A DNA stretch of 64,000 nucleotides from assembly GCA_001898165.1 (NCBI GenBank), contig MKTD01000011.1:62001-126000 (forward strand), written 5' to 3'. This document shows positions 45,646-54,703 of the stretch, piece by piece; within the stretch, counting starts at the first letter, position 1; each line of letters opens with the position of its first letter. The DNA comes from Bacteroidia bacterium 43-41 (lineage in GTDB: Bacteria > Bacteroidota > Bacteroidia > Bacteroidales > Dysgonomonadaceae). A model generated the notes under the pieces. That model had not been told where the DNA came from. It did no database searches and saw only the letters and a program-made list of their open reading frames with translations. Made by a program: the position numbers and the translations under genes.

Positions 45646-47436
45646 ATGGATATCAAAGAAATTTACAATAAAATCCACCATTGGCGGAGGACATACATCA
45701 AGGAGCGCCACTTCCTGCTGTTTGCCTGTTTTATTGTGGGTATCCTTACGGCGTTGGCTGCCTATTTACTGAAGTTGGCCGTCCATTTTATAGGGCTGTT
45801 TCTTACAAATAATTTTTCGCAAACCGACGTCAACTACTTGTACCTGGTTTATCCCATTATCGGAATCCTGCTTGCCGGATTATTTGTCAAGTATTGCGTG
45901 AAAGACGATATCAGCCACGGGGTTACAAAAATTCTTTTCGCCATCTCGCAACGAAAAAGCCGGATTAAGCCTCACAACATGTACACCTCGCTGGTGGCGA
46001 GCTCCATCACCATAGGCTTTGGCGGATCGGTAGGGGCGGAGGCTCCCATTGTGCTGACAGGATCGGCTATCGGATCGAATGTGGGGCGTTTTTTCAAACT
46101 CGATCAGCGGAACCTGATGCTGCTTGTGGGTTGTGGCGCCGCGGGCGCTATTGCCGGAATATTCAAGGCTCCTATTGCGGGGATTCTTTTTGTTATTGAG
46201 GTGCTTTTGCTCGATTTGACGCTGTCGTCCATACTGCCCTTGTTGGTAACATCCGTTACTGCCACTACCGTATCGTACATCCTCACCGGGACGGATGCCA
46301 TGTTTGCCTACTCGCAGGTGGAAGCTTTTACTCTTCAGCGGATTCCTTATGTAATATTATTGGGAATTATTTGCGGGTTTCTGTCGCTTTATGTCACCCG
46401 TACCATGAGCTGGAGCGAAGATTTGTATTCCAGGCTGGGCCCCTGGCCCCGGTTTGCTTTAGGCGGCATCACGTTGAGTGTGCTTATTTTCTTGTTCCCT
46501 CCGCTGTTTGGAGAAGGGTACAATTCCGTAGAGACGCTTCTTGCCGGAGGCCATAAATTTAATGAACTGTTGAACGAGAGTTTCTTTTATAACGTCCAAA
46601 GCCGATGGGGCATAGTTATTTTTCTGGGATTAATCTTGCTTTTTAAAACCTTTGCTACCAGCGCCACTAACGGCGGCGGAGGCACAGGGGGAGTATTTGC
46701 GCCCACTTTGTTTATGGGTTGTATCCTGGGTTTTATCTATTCTTATACGATGAACGAACTGGGTTTTGCGACTTATCTCCCGCAGGAAAATTTTGCGCTG
46801 ATGGGCATGGCAGGGGTGATGGCGGGTGTGATGCACGCCCCGCTTACCGGTACGTTCCTCATAGCTGAACTTACCGGGGGATACGAACTGTTCCTGCCGC
46901 TGATGATCGTCTCTTCCTGCTCGTATGCGACCATTGTGATCTTTGAAAAGCACAGTATTTATGCGATGCGCCTGGCCAAGAGGGGCGAACTAATCACGCA
47001 TCACAAAGATAAAGCTGTACTTACTTTTCTTAAGGTGGAGGATATGCTGGAAACCGATATTCCGATTGTACGTCCCGAGATGACACTTGGCGATATGGTG
47101 AAAATAATTTCGAACAGCCACAGGAACATCTTTCCGGTGGTAAACGATGACGGCACGTTGCAAGGGCTTGTGATGCTGAATGATATCCGGAACATTATGT
47201 TTCGTCCGGAGCTTTACGACACCTTCAAGGTGAAAAAGTTTATGGTCGGTTCACCGGCAGAGATTAAAATCAATACGCCGATGGAGAAAGTAATGAACAC
47301 CTTTGAAGACACCAAAGCATGGAACTTGCCTGTTGTTGATGACGACGGAGTTTATAAGGGGATCCTCTCGCAATCATCCGTTTTTAATTATTATCGCGAA
47401 GTATTGGTGGAAAACTACTCCGAAGAGGAGGAGTGA
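45646..47436 (+). CDS. ClC-family chloride channel/antiporter with two CBS domains
   Basis: A 596-residue membrane protein. The voltage-gated chloride channel domain (about 20-430) has the selectivity signature GGSVGAEAPIV, where Glu132 occupies the gating-glutamate position, and GGVFAPTLFMG. Two CBS domains follow (about 465-525 and 530-590), which usually bind adenine nucleotides. The first signature (GSGIP in E. coli) reads DDISHGV, as in several Bacteroidetes homologues. It is the last gene of the recR operon and moves Cl- or another anion across the inner membrane. Confidence 0.93.
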   Translation: MDIKEIYNKIHHWRRTYIKERHFLLFACFIVGILTALAAYLLKLAVHFIGLFLTNNFSQTDVNYLYLVYPIIGILLAGLFVKYCVKDDISHGVTKILFAISQRKSRIKPHNMYTSLVASSITIGFGGSVGAEAPIVLTGSAIGSNVGRFFKLDQRNLMLLVGCGAAGAIAGIFKAPIAGILFVIEVLLLDLTLSSILPLLVTSVTATTVSYILTGTDAMFAYSQVEAFTLQRIPYVILLGIICGFLSLYVTRTMSWSEDLYSRLGPWPRFALGGITLSVLIFLFPPLFGEGYNSVETLLAGGHKFNELLNESFFYNVQSRWGIVIFLGLILLFKTFATSATNGGGGTGGVFAPTLFMGCILGFIYSYTMNELGFATYLPQENFALMGMAGVMAGVMHAPLTGTFLIAELTGGYELFLPLMIVSSCSYATIVIFEKHSIYAMRLAKRGELITHHKDKAVLTFLKVEDMLETDIPIVRPEMTLGDMVKIISNSHRNIFPVVNDDGTLQGLVMLNDIRNIMFRPELYDTFKVKKFMVGSPAEIKINTPMEKVMNTFEDTKAWNLPVVDDDGVYKGILSQSSVFNYYREVLVENYSEEEE

Positions 47437-47473
47437 GGACTTGGGGTCTGGCAGGCCTGACGAGGGGGTAAAT

Positions 47474-48316
47474 CTATATTGAAATGGATTTCACAATGCG
47501 TTGAGCTACTTTTTGTGCCGTTTTATCATCTTTTTTCAAAATAATCATTATTTGCCAGCAGACCAATTCTCTTATCAATCCGATACTGGTAAATTCATAA
47601 TTAAATCCGTTTGCGGAGTAGCTGCCTTTTTGAATGAAACCTGGAATTGAATTAACGCTATACGGCTGTTCGTCATACAAGAAATTAGTAATACCCGGTT
47701 GATTTTTCACCCCGTTCATCGTTCCGTCTGCAGCACCCTGCATATTTAATACACCGGCCTGGGGTTTATATGTTAATATGTTAACAGCAACCTTAAGAAA
47801 CTCGTTTTTGTTTTCCGGACTTTCGAAAGTTTCGATCTTTTCAATAATTTGTTTTACTTCTTCAGGAAACGAGATTTTTGATGTTGGATTCAACTCCCAC
47901 GGGCTTTCCAGGGTTAAGCTGTTTTTTTCGCCGTAACCCTTCTTCATCCATTGGCGATCCAATATCTGAGTTGTGGTTTTTTTACTGTTTTTCACAGCCC
48001 CGACAGCCTCTTTGCCCAACCATCCTCCAACAGAAGCCGATAAAACAGTAATTAATACAATAAGTGTGTTCTTCTTCAGCGATTTAGATTTAAAAACATC
48101 CATTTTCCTCTTTGGTGGCTCCGGTGGTATTTGGTTTTCGGCAATGGCAACCATTTGTAAATAGTTGTCAAAAGTGGCACCCGGATGTTGTTGTCTCCAT
48201 TGAGTAAAATTGTTGTCCATTTTCGTGCCACAAACCTCGCACAATACCATATATTCCGATTTAAGCTCATTCAAATGATTGCAATTATTGCATTTAATAA
48301 AGTATTTCATAATCAA
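47474..48316 (-). CDS. Zinc-ribbon membrane protein of unknown function
   Basis: A 280-residue protein. An N-terminal zinc ribbon (CNNCNHLNELKSEYMVLCEVC, residues about 9-29, split into two CxxC pairs) is followed by a cytoplasmic linker, a membrane span (about 95-113, LIVLITVLSASVGGWLG) and an extracytoplasmic domain to the C-terminus. I do not recognise the outer domain. A second Met at residue 3 may be the start. It is convergent with the ClC gene and follows the secreted protease gene by 36 bp. Confidence 0.7.
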   Translation of the reverse strand: MIMKYFIKCNNCNHLNELKSEYMVLCEVCGTKMDNNFTQWRQQHPGATFDNYLQMVAIAENQIPPEPPKRKMDVFKSKSLKKNTLIVLITVLSASVGGWLGKEAVGAVKNSKKTTTQILDRQWMKKGYGEKNSLTLESPWELNPTSKISFPEEVKQIIEKIETFESPENKNEFLKVAVNILTYKPQAGVLNMQGAADGTMNGVKNQPGITNFLYDEQPYSVNSIPGFIQKGSYSANGFNYEFTSIGLIRELVCWQIMIILKKDDKTAQKVAQRIVKSISI

Positions 48317-48352
48317 TATTTTATCAGAGTTTATTTGTCCCGGATCGATTTT

Positions 48353-50614
48353 TTACCTCACCAAAACTTTCAGGTTTTCTGTTTTATCGCTAATGCTAAC
48401 CTTCACTACATAAATTCCTTTGGCTAGATGGCCCACTGAAAAGGAGGTCCTGTTGATACTGCTTTCAGCCTTTTCTTCAAGAACTTTTTGTCCGGAAACA
48501 TAGAAAATTTCCCACGATATCAGGTCTTTGTTCGACTCAATGAAAATTCTGTTTTCCGCTTTGCTGTAGTATGCTTTTATCTTGGCTTCCTCCTGTGGCG
48601 GATTAACCGGGGTCAGTCCCGTACCGATTACGTAAGGCGCGATCAAGAGAGACGTATTGATGGGATTCTCCATGTTTTCGGAAGACCTTACCCAACCCGT
48701 CGCATTTTTCATCCAGGCACTGGACGCAATCCCCGATCCTATCTTCCTGGGCTTTACATTCAACAGGGAAAATCCATTGGATATGTTGTTGGCATCGGAA
48801 TAGGAGATGTAGAATTTCCCAGAAACATTCACAGGAGCAGGGAACTTTACATAGTTTTCCACGTTGTTTCTCATGTCGCGGCCTGTTTCGTAAAAACTTC
48901 CGGCTTGATAATAACGGAACGAGTAGTTGAGCGGGACTTCGTGCAGTAAAGCGCCGGGAGCCCCGTTGTTGTCGGCGTAAATCTTTATTCTGATGTTCAG
49001 GTTCAGCGCATTATTGGTGATGGGTGAAGTAACAAAAACACCTTCGAGCTTAGCCGGTGCGGAGGCGTTGAACTCTTCAGCAAACTCATTGTATCCAAAC
49101 GTGTTGTTGGTTGCCCACATCGGCACGGAATTATAATACGATTGAATAACCGAGTCGGTGGCAGCGTAATTGGAGCTCCGGGTATAGGGTTGGTCCGGAT
49201 ACGGATTAAATCCGTCAATCTGCTGAAATTGGGAACTTCCCGGATCCAGGTAACTTTTCAATGAATTCGGATTTCCTAACGATCCCGTCACATTCCACGC
49301 CTTGTATAACGATGAATAGAGGTCGGGCCCCCGCGGGGAGGAGCACTGCGACTCACCGCCGGTGAGCGCTCCCAATACCCTTTTGTCTTTGTCCAGTAAA
49401 GGAGAGCCGGATGACCCTCCTTCCGTTGAACCTTTGTTTTCGTCCCACTCACGCACAGCCCAGTGCCCGTTAGGTTCCATATTGTATTTCGGATTATCGA
49501 AAGAACCGATGGCCAGCGCTTTACTCGCAACGGCTACCTTCTTTACGCCTCCATTCGGGTGATGGATACCATGAAAAGGCGGTTGTGGCGAAGAACTCAC
49601 GTTCCATCCCAGGTAGTAAGGTTGGTATTCTTTCAGGGGCATTTGTTTGAATTTAAGCAGGGAGATATCGTATCGTTCGCTGATTAAAACCGAATCGGCA
49701 GAAGCCATGGTCATTTGCAGCGGTCCGCGTATCTCTTTGCTGCAAACCGGCGATTGATAACCGAAAAAGGCAACGATGGTTCCGGCAACCACATCATACC
49801 TGCGGTTTGCTAAAAAGGCCGGATCGTAATCCCTGTTAATGCAATGCGTGGCGGTGAGCAGGTACGGGGTTCCGTCTTTAGCCGAATTGTTCACCAGCGA
49901 TCCGGTACAATACGTGGTCCCGTTGATAATAAGTGCAACAACCCCGCTCCCGGACTGAATATCTTCGGGATAACAAACCAGGTTGGGATGGCAGGACTGC
50001 ACGGGGTCTCTGGGTTCTGTAGCACGGAAAAGCCCGCGAAAATCGTGATTGACTTCGCCTATCTCTATTTCTCCTTTAAATGCGGTATTCATCGGCTCCT
50101 GGTATTCCACGATAATTTCGTCGCCGGCAATGGGTTGGACAGGAAGGAGGTTTAAATCGGTATTGTTTTTCTGGGTGTATGAACCTAAAATTTCAGATTG
50201 ATCGCTGTTGTAGACAAAAACTTTAGCCCCTTCGGGTAACCGGAACTTCGAAAAAAGAATGTTCAGGGAGTATGCATTTCTCGACCGGATTCCTACCCGC
50301 CAAATTTTCATGTTATCCAAGGTGGTGAAAGTAGTCCCCGAGTTATCGGGACGGAGAAATACGTAAAACTTGTGAGCAAACTCAAGGCTTTTAAATTTTT
50401 TCCCTTCGGCTTCGGAACGTAACACAGCTTGTTGAACGTCAAACGATGGCATTTCAACAAAAGGCACCTGCAGCGGTTGTGTTGTCCGGCTAAATGCGCC
50501 GGCATTTAGAGGTAGCGGCTGCCCGCCGTAACTTATTTGGGCGAAACCGGAAGAGGTGAAGAAAAAAAACAGGATTGGAATAAGGAGCTTTCGAATATCT
50601 TTTGGTATGGACAT
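48353..50614 (-). CDS. Secreted trypsin-like serine protease with type IX secretion sorting domain
   Basis: A 753-residue exported protein (signal about 8-26, ending GFA). I chose the ATG at 50614; an in-frame ATG at 50644 adds a poor leader and lies upstream of the likely -7 box region. The middle is an S1-type protease with TATHC (His257), ERYDISLL (Asp316) and GGSSGSPL (Ser402), like lysyl endopeptidases. A jelly-roll-like region follows, and the last 75 residues (IKAYYSKAENRIFIES to LKVLVR) match the Por/T9SS type A sorting domain. It is probably secreted through the type IX system and anchored or released at the surface. Confidence 0.88.
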   Translation of the reverse strand: MSIPKDIRKLLIPILFFFFTSSGFAQISYGGQPLPLNAGAFSRTTQPLQVPFVEMPSFDVQQAVLRSEAEGKKFKSLEFAHKFYVFLRPDNSGTTFTTLDNMKIWRVGIRSRNAYSLNILFSKFRLPEGAKVFVYNSDQSEILGSYTQKNNTDLNLLPVQPIAGDEIIVEYQEPMNTAFKGEIEIGEVNHDFRGLFRATEPRDPVQSCHPNLVCYPEDIQSGSGVVALIINGTTYCTGSLVNNSAKDGTPYLLTATHCINRDYDPAFLANRRYDVVAGTIVAFFGYQSPVCSKEIRGPLQMTMASADSVLISERYDISLLKFKQMPLKEYQPYYLGWNVSSSPQPPFHGIHHPNGGVKKVAVASKALAIGSFDNPKYNMEPNGHWAVREWDENKGSTEGGSSGSPLLDKDKRVLGALTGGESQCSSPRGPDLYSSLYKAWNVTGSLGNPNSLKSYLDPGSSQFQQIDGFNPYPDQPYTRSSNYAATDSVIQSYYNSVPMWATNNTFGYNEFAEEFNASAPAKLEGVFVTSPITNNALNLNIRIKIYADNNGAPGALLHEVPLNYSFRYYQAGSFYETGRDMRNNVENYVKFPAPVNVSGKFYISYSDANNISNGFSLLNVKPRKIGSGIASSAWMKNATGWVRSSENMENPINTSLLIAPYVIGTGLTPVNPPQEEAKIKAYYSKAENRIFIESNKDLISWEIFYVSGQKVLEEKAESSINRTSFSVGHLAKGIYVVKVSISDKTENLKVLVR

Positions 50615-50641
50615 ACTGTTTTTAATTATGATTGGGCGTTG

Positions 50642-50679
50642 CAAATTTAAGATGTTTTTAATAAATAAGATTACTTTTG
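50642..50679. promoter_or_regulatory. Divergent -7 boxes between the protease and TIGR02757 genes
   Basis: TAAATTTG on the minus strand (50649-50642) precedes the protease ATG by about 27 bp. TACTTTTG on the plus strand (50672-50679) precedes the TIGR02757 ATG by 15 bp. Clear -33 boxes were not found. Confidence 0.45.
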
Positions 50680-50694
50680 TTGTGATTTATTCCG

Positions 50695-51501
50695 ATGCAT
50701 ATGCTTATTTTACAGAAAGACCTGAAATATTTTCTCGACCGGAAGGTTGATTATTACAACACAACAGCGTTTATAGACAGCGATCCCGTCTTTGTTCCGC
50801 ATCAGTTCACCTTGAAGCAGGACATTGAAATTATGGGCTTTTTTGCTGCCACGTTTGCTTGGGGACAACGGAAAACAATTATCCAAAAATCGATGGAACT
50901 GGCGCAACGGTTCGACGGAACGCCGTACGAGTTTATTTTACACCACTCCGAATCCGATTTGAAACAGTTGTCAGGATTCAAGCATCGTACGTTCAACGAT
51001 ACCGATTTATTGTACTTCGTGGATTTCCTGCATCGGCATTATAAAGAGAATGAGAGCCTGGAAGATGCTTTTATCCCGGAGACCGGATTTACGGATATGG
51101 AAAGCTCGTTGATCCATTTCGGACAATACTTTTTCAACCATCCTCATGCGCCCGGACGCACACGAAAGCACGTTGCGTCGCCGGCTAAGACGTCAACCTG
51201 CAAACGGCTCAACATGTTCCTTCGCTGGATGGTGCGTTGTGATGATAAAGGAGTGGATTTTGGTTTATGGAAAAAGATCTGTCCTGAAGATTTGATTTGC
51301 CCCATAGACCTGCACGTGGATAGGACTGCCCGTTGGCTAGGCTTGGTCACACGCAAACAAACGGACTGGAAAACGGCAGTGGAGCTCACCCAAAACCTCC
51401 GGCTACTGGATGCTGCCGACCCTGTGAAATATGATTTTGCGTTGTTTGGGCTCTCGATAGAAAAAGAGATTTACGCTTCTCCTCCAAACTCCATCAGATA
51501 A
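50695..51501 (+). CDS. TIGR02757 (DUF2400) family protein
   Basis: A 268-residue cytoplasmic protein typical of Bacteroidetes TIGR02757, with FFAATFAWGQRKTIIQKSMEL, KRLNMFLRWMVRCDDKGVDFGLWKKI and CPIDLHVDRTARWLGL. The pattern resembles HhH-GPD DNA glycosylases (helix with Lys, downstream Asp), so a DNA-repair role is possible but unproven. Its 3' end overlaps the convergent prfB by 31 bp. Confidence 0.85.
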   Translation: MHMLILQKDLKYFLDRKVDYYNTTAFIDSDPVFVPHQFTLKQDIEIMGFFAATFAWGQRKTIIQKSMELAQRFDGTPYEFILHHSESDLKQLSGFKHRTFNDTDLLYFVDFLHRHYKENESLEDAFIPETGFTDMESSLIHFGQYFFNHPHAPGRTRKHVASPAKTSTCKRLNMFLRWMVRCDDKGVDFGLWKKICPEDLICPIDLHVDRTARWLGLVTRKQTDWKTAVELTQNLRLLDAADPVKYDFALFGLSIEKEIYASPPNSIR

Positions 51502-52584
51502 GCTTTGATGAAATCATCCAAATCACCGTCCATTACGCCGTTGACGTCTGAGGTTTGATAATTCGTACGGTGGTCTTTTACCCGCCTGTCGTCGAAAACA
51601 TAACTGCGGATCTGCGAACCCCATTCGATTTTCTTTTTTCCTGCCTCGATCTCTGCTTGTGCTGCCCGGCGTTTTTCGAGTTCTATTTCGTAGAGCTGCG
51701 ACTTTAACAAACGCATGGCGTTTTCACGATTTCCCATTTGTGACCGGCTCTCGGTGTTTTCGATGACAATCTCTTGCTCTTCGCCCGTGTCCGGGTCTTT
51801 GTATATGTAATGCAGCCGCACACCTGTTTCTACCTTGTTTACGTTCTGCCCGCCTGCTCCCGATGAACGGAAAGTATCCCACGAAATGTTAGCGGGATTT
51901 ACAAAAACCTCAATGCTGTCGTCCACCAGCGGTACCACAAAGACCGATGCGAACGATGTCATACGCTTGCCTTGGGCGTTATATGGAGAAACCCTGACCA
52001 AACGGTGTACGCCGTTTTCGCTTTTCAAAAAGCCGTAGGCTGTATCGCCTTCCACCTGTAGGGTGGCCGTTTTTATTCCGGCATCGTCGCCGTCCTGCCA
52101 GTTGGTTACGGTGGTTTTGTATCCTTTGTCTTCGCACCAGCGCTGGTACATGCGGAATAACATCGATGCCCAGTCCTGACTTTCGGTTCCTCCCGCTCCG
52201 GCATTTATTTTCAACACCGCGCCCAATTGATCCTCTTCGCGGCGGAGCATGTTTTTCAGTTCCAGGTTTTCGATCAGTTCCGTGGCTTTGGCGTAGTTGG
52301 CATCTACCTCTTCTTCACTGACAATGCCTTCTTTAACAAAATCAAAGGCCAATTGTAATTCCTCGGTCGCCGATTTTACCTTATCGTAGGCGTTGAGCCA
52401 ACCTTTTAACTCACGCACGATTTTCATCTGTGTTTCGGCAGCCTTATTGTCGTTCCAGAAATCGGGAGCTTGTGTTTTTAGTTCTTCTTCTTCGAGTTGA
52501 ATGGCCTTTGCATCGATGTCAAAGATACCCCCTCAGCGCTTGCTCGCGCTCCAACACATTCTTAAGTTGGTCTGCAGTTATCAT
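51471..52584 (-). CDS. prfB: Peptide chain release factor 2, programmed +1 frameshift
   Basis: Release factor 2 reading UGA and UAA stops. The first 21 codons (ATG at 52584, MITADQLKNVLEREQALRGYL) end at an in-frame TGA (52521-52519); a +1 shift continues at GAC (52520-52518) for 349 more residues, giving about 370 in total, normal for RF2. The catalytic GGQ lies in SSGAGGQNVNK. The stop-codon recognition tripeptide, SPF in E. coli, reads SPY here. An ATG at 52427 in the second frame would yield only a truncated protein lacking part of domain 1. Its 3' end overlaps the convergent gene by 31 bp. Confidence 0.95.
52518..52533 (-). promoter_or_regulatory. RF2 programmed frameshift signal
   Basis: The minus strand reads AGGGGGTATCTTTGAC, identical to the classical prfB site: internal Shine-Dalgarno-like AGGGGG, slippery CTT-T, and TGA followed by C. 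When RF2 is scarce the ribosome slips +1 and makes more RF2. Confidence 0.95.
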
Positions 52585-52684
52585 ATTAATCCCTCTTTTA
52601 TCTTTTTTTTCAGGGTGCAAAAATACGCAAAATTCGCTATTACTCAAAATATTTGTCTTCCCGGAGTTCAAATTCGCAAATTGC

Positions 52685-53629
52685 TCAGGGCCTTATGGTA
52701 AGTTTCTCTCCCGACTTTAAAACCGCTCCCAATTGCGGGTTCCATTCTTTTATTTGTGCTACGGAGCAATTGTATTTTCGGGAAATGGAGTAAAGTGTTT
52801 CACCCGGTTTTACCTGGTGCAAGATGGGGTCGTTTGCGATATCTTCCGTTTCAGCAGGTTCCGGTATGGATATCGTGTCGGGACGTATCATTGTCTGAAC
52901 TGCCGGCCGTTCGATTCCTTTTTTGCCTGGTCTGTTTTGGGCAGGATCGGGAAGCGGCTGATCTGCGGGGTAAGAATGGATAATCTGTGTTTGTGTCTGC
53001 GTTTGTGTTTCGGGAGCCTCCACAAAAACCTGTTCTTTGGTTTTGGCCGGAGAGAAAGCTTTCTTTCGCTTATCGTTTGTTTTTACTTGTTTCGTCTTTT
53101 CTTGCGGAACTTTTTTGGCGATTGCCAATAGATTGTTTTCTTGTAAAACTCTTCCGCCGCGCAGGTATCGGGATGCGTAATAAGGTTCGGTGGACCGTGA
53201 CACAATAACCCCGCTGGTGGTTGACGCATGAAGGAACAGGAATTCTCCGTTCGGAAGCAACTCTTTCACGATGCCCACGTGTCCCACTTTGCCGTTATGT
53301 GCACGGTACTCAAAGAAGACTAGATCACCTACCTGCAGATCCTCCCTTCTTCTGATGCTGGGCACCTGCTGGTCTTGTCCCGCCGAGCTCGTGCTGAGCC
53401 TGTATCCGAATTCCCTGAAAACAAACGAGGTAAATCCGGAACAATCGAACGCGTGCGGCCCTTTTCCGGCATATTGGTACGGTTTATTCAAGTATTTCAT
53501 CCCGTAATCGATGACACTTTGTCCGGTACCCGTAAGTTTTTTACTGGAGGTTACAGCCGCTGGTTTTCTTGCTCCGCAGGAAGCCAGCAGGATAGCAAGA
53601 AGCAACAGCAGTGTAGTTTTTTTATACAT
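52685..53629 (-). CDS. NlpC/P60 endopeptidase lipoprotein with LysM domain
   Basis: A 314-residue lipoprotein (lipobox LASC, Cys18). I chose the ATG at 53629; an upstream in-frame ATG gives a worse signal. The NlpC/P60 domain (about 35-155) has the catalytic Cys63 in HAFDCSGF and the His in KVGHVGIV. A low-complexity linker with TQTQTQTQ follows, then a C-terminal LysM (about 268-314, KPGETLYSISRKYNCSVAQIKEWN). It probably cleaves peptidoglycan stem peptides in the periplasm. A -7-like TATTTTTG lies at 53676-53669. Confidence 0.92.
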   Translation of the reverse strand: MYKKTTLLLLLAILLASCGARKPAAVTSSKKLTGTGQSVIDYGMKYLNKPYQYAGKGPHAFDCSGFTSFVFREFGYRLSTSSAGQDQQVPSIRRREDLQVGDLVFFEYRAHNGKVGHVGIVKELLPNGEFLFLHASTTSGVIVSRSTEPYYASRYLRGGRVLQENNLLAIAKKVPQEKTKQVKTNDKRKKAFSPAKTKEQVFVEAPETQTQTQTQIIHSYPADQPLPDPAQNRPGKKGIERPAVQTMIRPDTISIPEPAETEDIANDPILHQVKPGETLYSISRKYNCSVAQIKEWNPQLGAVLKSGEKLTIRP

Positions 53630-53856
53630 TAATTCCGCCTTTTTGATATAAGCTGTTTCTTTGCTTTGCAAAAATAGGAAAATATCCTTGATGAATTGTT
53701 TGAGAATCGTTCCTTTAACAAATTATCTGAAATTTTATGACTTTACTCAACATTCTTGAATTTAGCTGTGATTGAATACGCAAAATATCGTCAGACGACT
53801 ATTTAGTCGCGAACATATAACTTGAGATATACGAAACTTAAATGATTTACCGTATC

Positions 53857-53886
53857 GTTGAGATTGAAGAAAAAGCACTATTTTTG
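53857..53886 (+). promoter_or_regulatory. Promoter reading directly into palindromic element copy 2
   Basis: GTTG at 53857-53860 and TATTTTTG at 53879-53886, 18-bp spacer. The predicted transcription start falls at about 53892, the first base of the element, which would then be the 5' leader of the HAD gene. The rest of 53630-53856 shows no gene. Confidence 0.5.
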
Positions 53887-53891
53887 CATTA

Positions 53892-54075
53892 AAAAACTGC
53901 TTTGAATTTTTTTATACACTGTTTTTTAGTCATTTTTTGATGGATTTGGACTTTCGTTTCGCATCGTATAGCGGGCTATGCGAAAGAAAGGAAAGCTTAA
54001 AGACGCGAAAAAGGGCACAAAACAGTATAAAAGAGAGAAGTGCAACCATAATTCGTAAAATTCAAAACAGTTTCT
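53892..54075 (+). mobile_element. 184-bp palindromic MITE-like element, copy 2
   Basis: Same length and orientation as the element at 33745-33928. Ends are AAAAACTGCTTTGAATTTT (53892-53910) and AAAATTCAAAACAGTTTCT (54057-54075), inverted with two mismatches. The central dyad reads CGTATAGC..GCTATGCG. It ends 22 bp before the HAD gene ATG. No coding capacity. Confidence 0.85.
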
Positions 54076-54097
54076 TTATCACAATTAAAACAAAATA

Positions 54098-54703
54098 ATG
54101 GAACAAATTAAAAACATCGTTTTCGATTTTGGCGGAGTGTTAATCGATTGGAATCCCGTGTATCTGTACAGGAAAATCTTTAAAGATCAGGCAGAGACGG
54201 AGCATTTTTTGAATAATGTTTGCACTTATCAGTGGAACGTGCTGCAAGATGCCGGCCGTCCATTGGCGGAAGCTACCGCCGAAAAGCAACAGGAATTTCC
54301 TGCATACAAAGACGAAATTGCGATGTATTACGGCCGGTGGGCAGAAATGCTGGGTGGAGAAATTATCGAAAACAGCAGGTTGGTGAAGCCTCTGAGCGAG
54401 AAGTACAACACATACGGTCTGACCAATTGGTCTGCCGAAACCATTCCCGTGGCCATAGAGCGATACGGATTTTTCAACTACCTGAAAGGAATGGTGGTGT
54501 CGGGTGAAGAGAAAATCGTAAAACCCGACCCGAAGTTATACTATATTTTGCTGGACAGGTTTAACCTAAATCCCGATGAGACGTTGTTCATCGATGATAA
54601 CGCTCACAATATCGACACTGCCGGATTGTTAGGCTTTCAAACCATTCATTTTACACCGGACATGGATTTGGAGGAAGTGTTGGCGGAGATGGGGATATTG
54701 TGA
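54098..54703 (+). CDS. HAD-superfamily hydrolase (phosphatase-like, IA subfamily)
   Basis: A 201-residue protein with motif I VFDFGGVLIDWNP (the FDFGGV form), a helical cap, motif II near GLTNWSAE, motif III Lys in EEKIVKPDPKLYYILL, and motif IV FIDDNAHNIDTA. The family includes sugar-phosphate and nucleotide phosphatases and dehalogenases; the substrate is unknown. The gene starts 22 bp after a palindromic element and overlaps the convergent amidase gene by 58 bp at its 3' end. Confidence 0.9.
   Translation: MEQIKNIVFDFGGVLIDWNPVYLYRKIFKDQAETEHFLNNVCTYQWNVLQDAGRPLAEATAEKQQEFPAYKDEIAMYYGRWAEMLGGEIIENSRLVKPLSEKYNTYGLTNWSAETIPVAIERYGFFNYLKGMVVSGEEKIVKPDPKLYYILLDRFNLNPDETLFIDDNAHNIDTAGLLGFQTIHFTPDMDLEEVLAEMGIL

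Noticed and set aside
51471-52427. prfB starting at the internal ATG at 52427
   Set aside because: The canonical frameshift signal and an upstream 21-codon frame with RF2-like sequence show that the gene starts at 52584.
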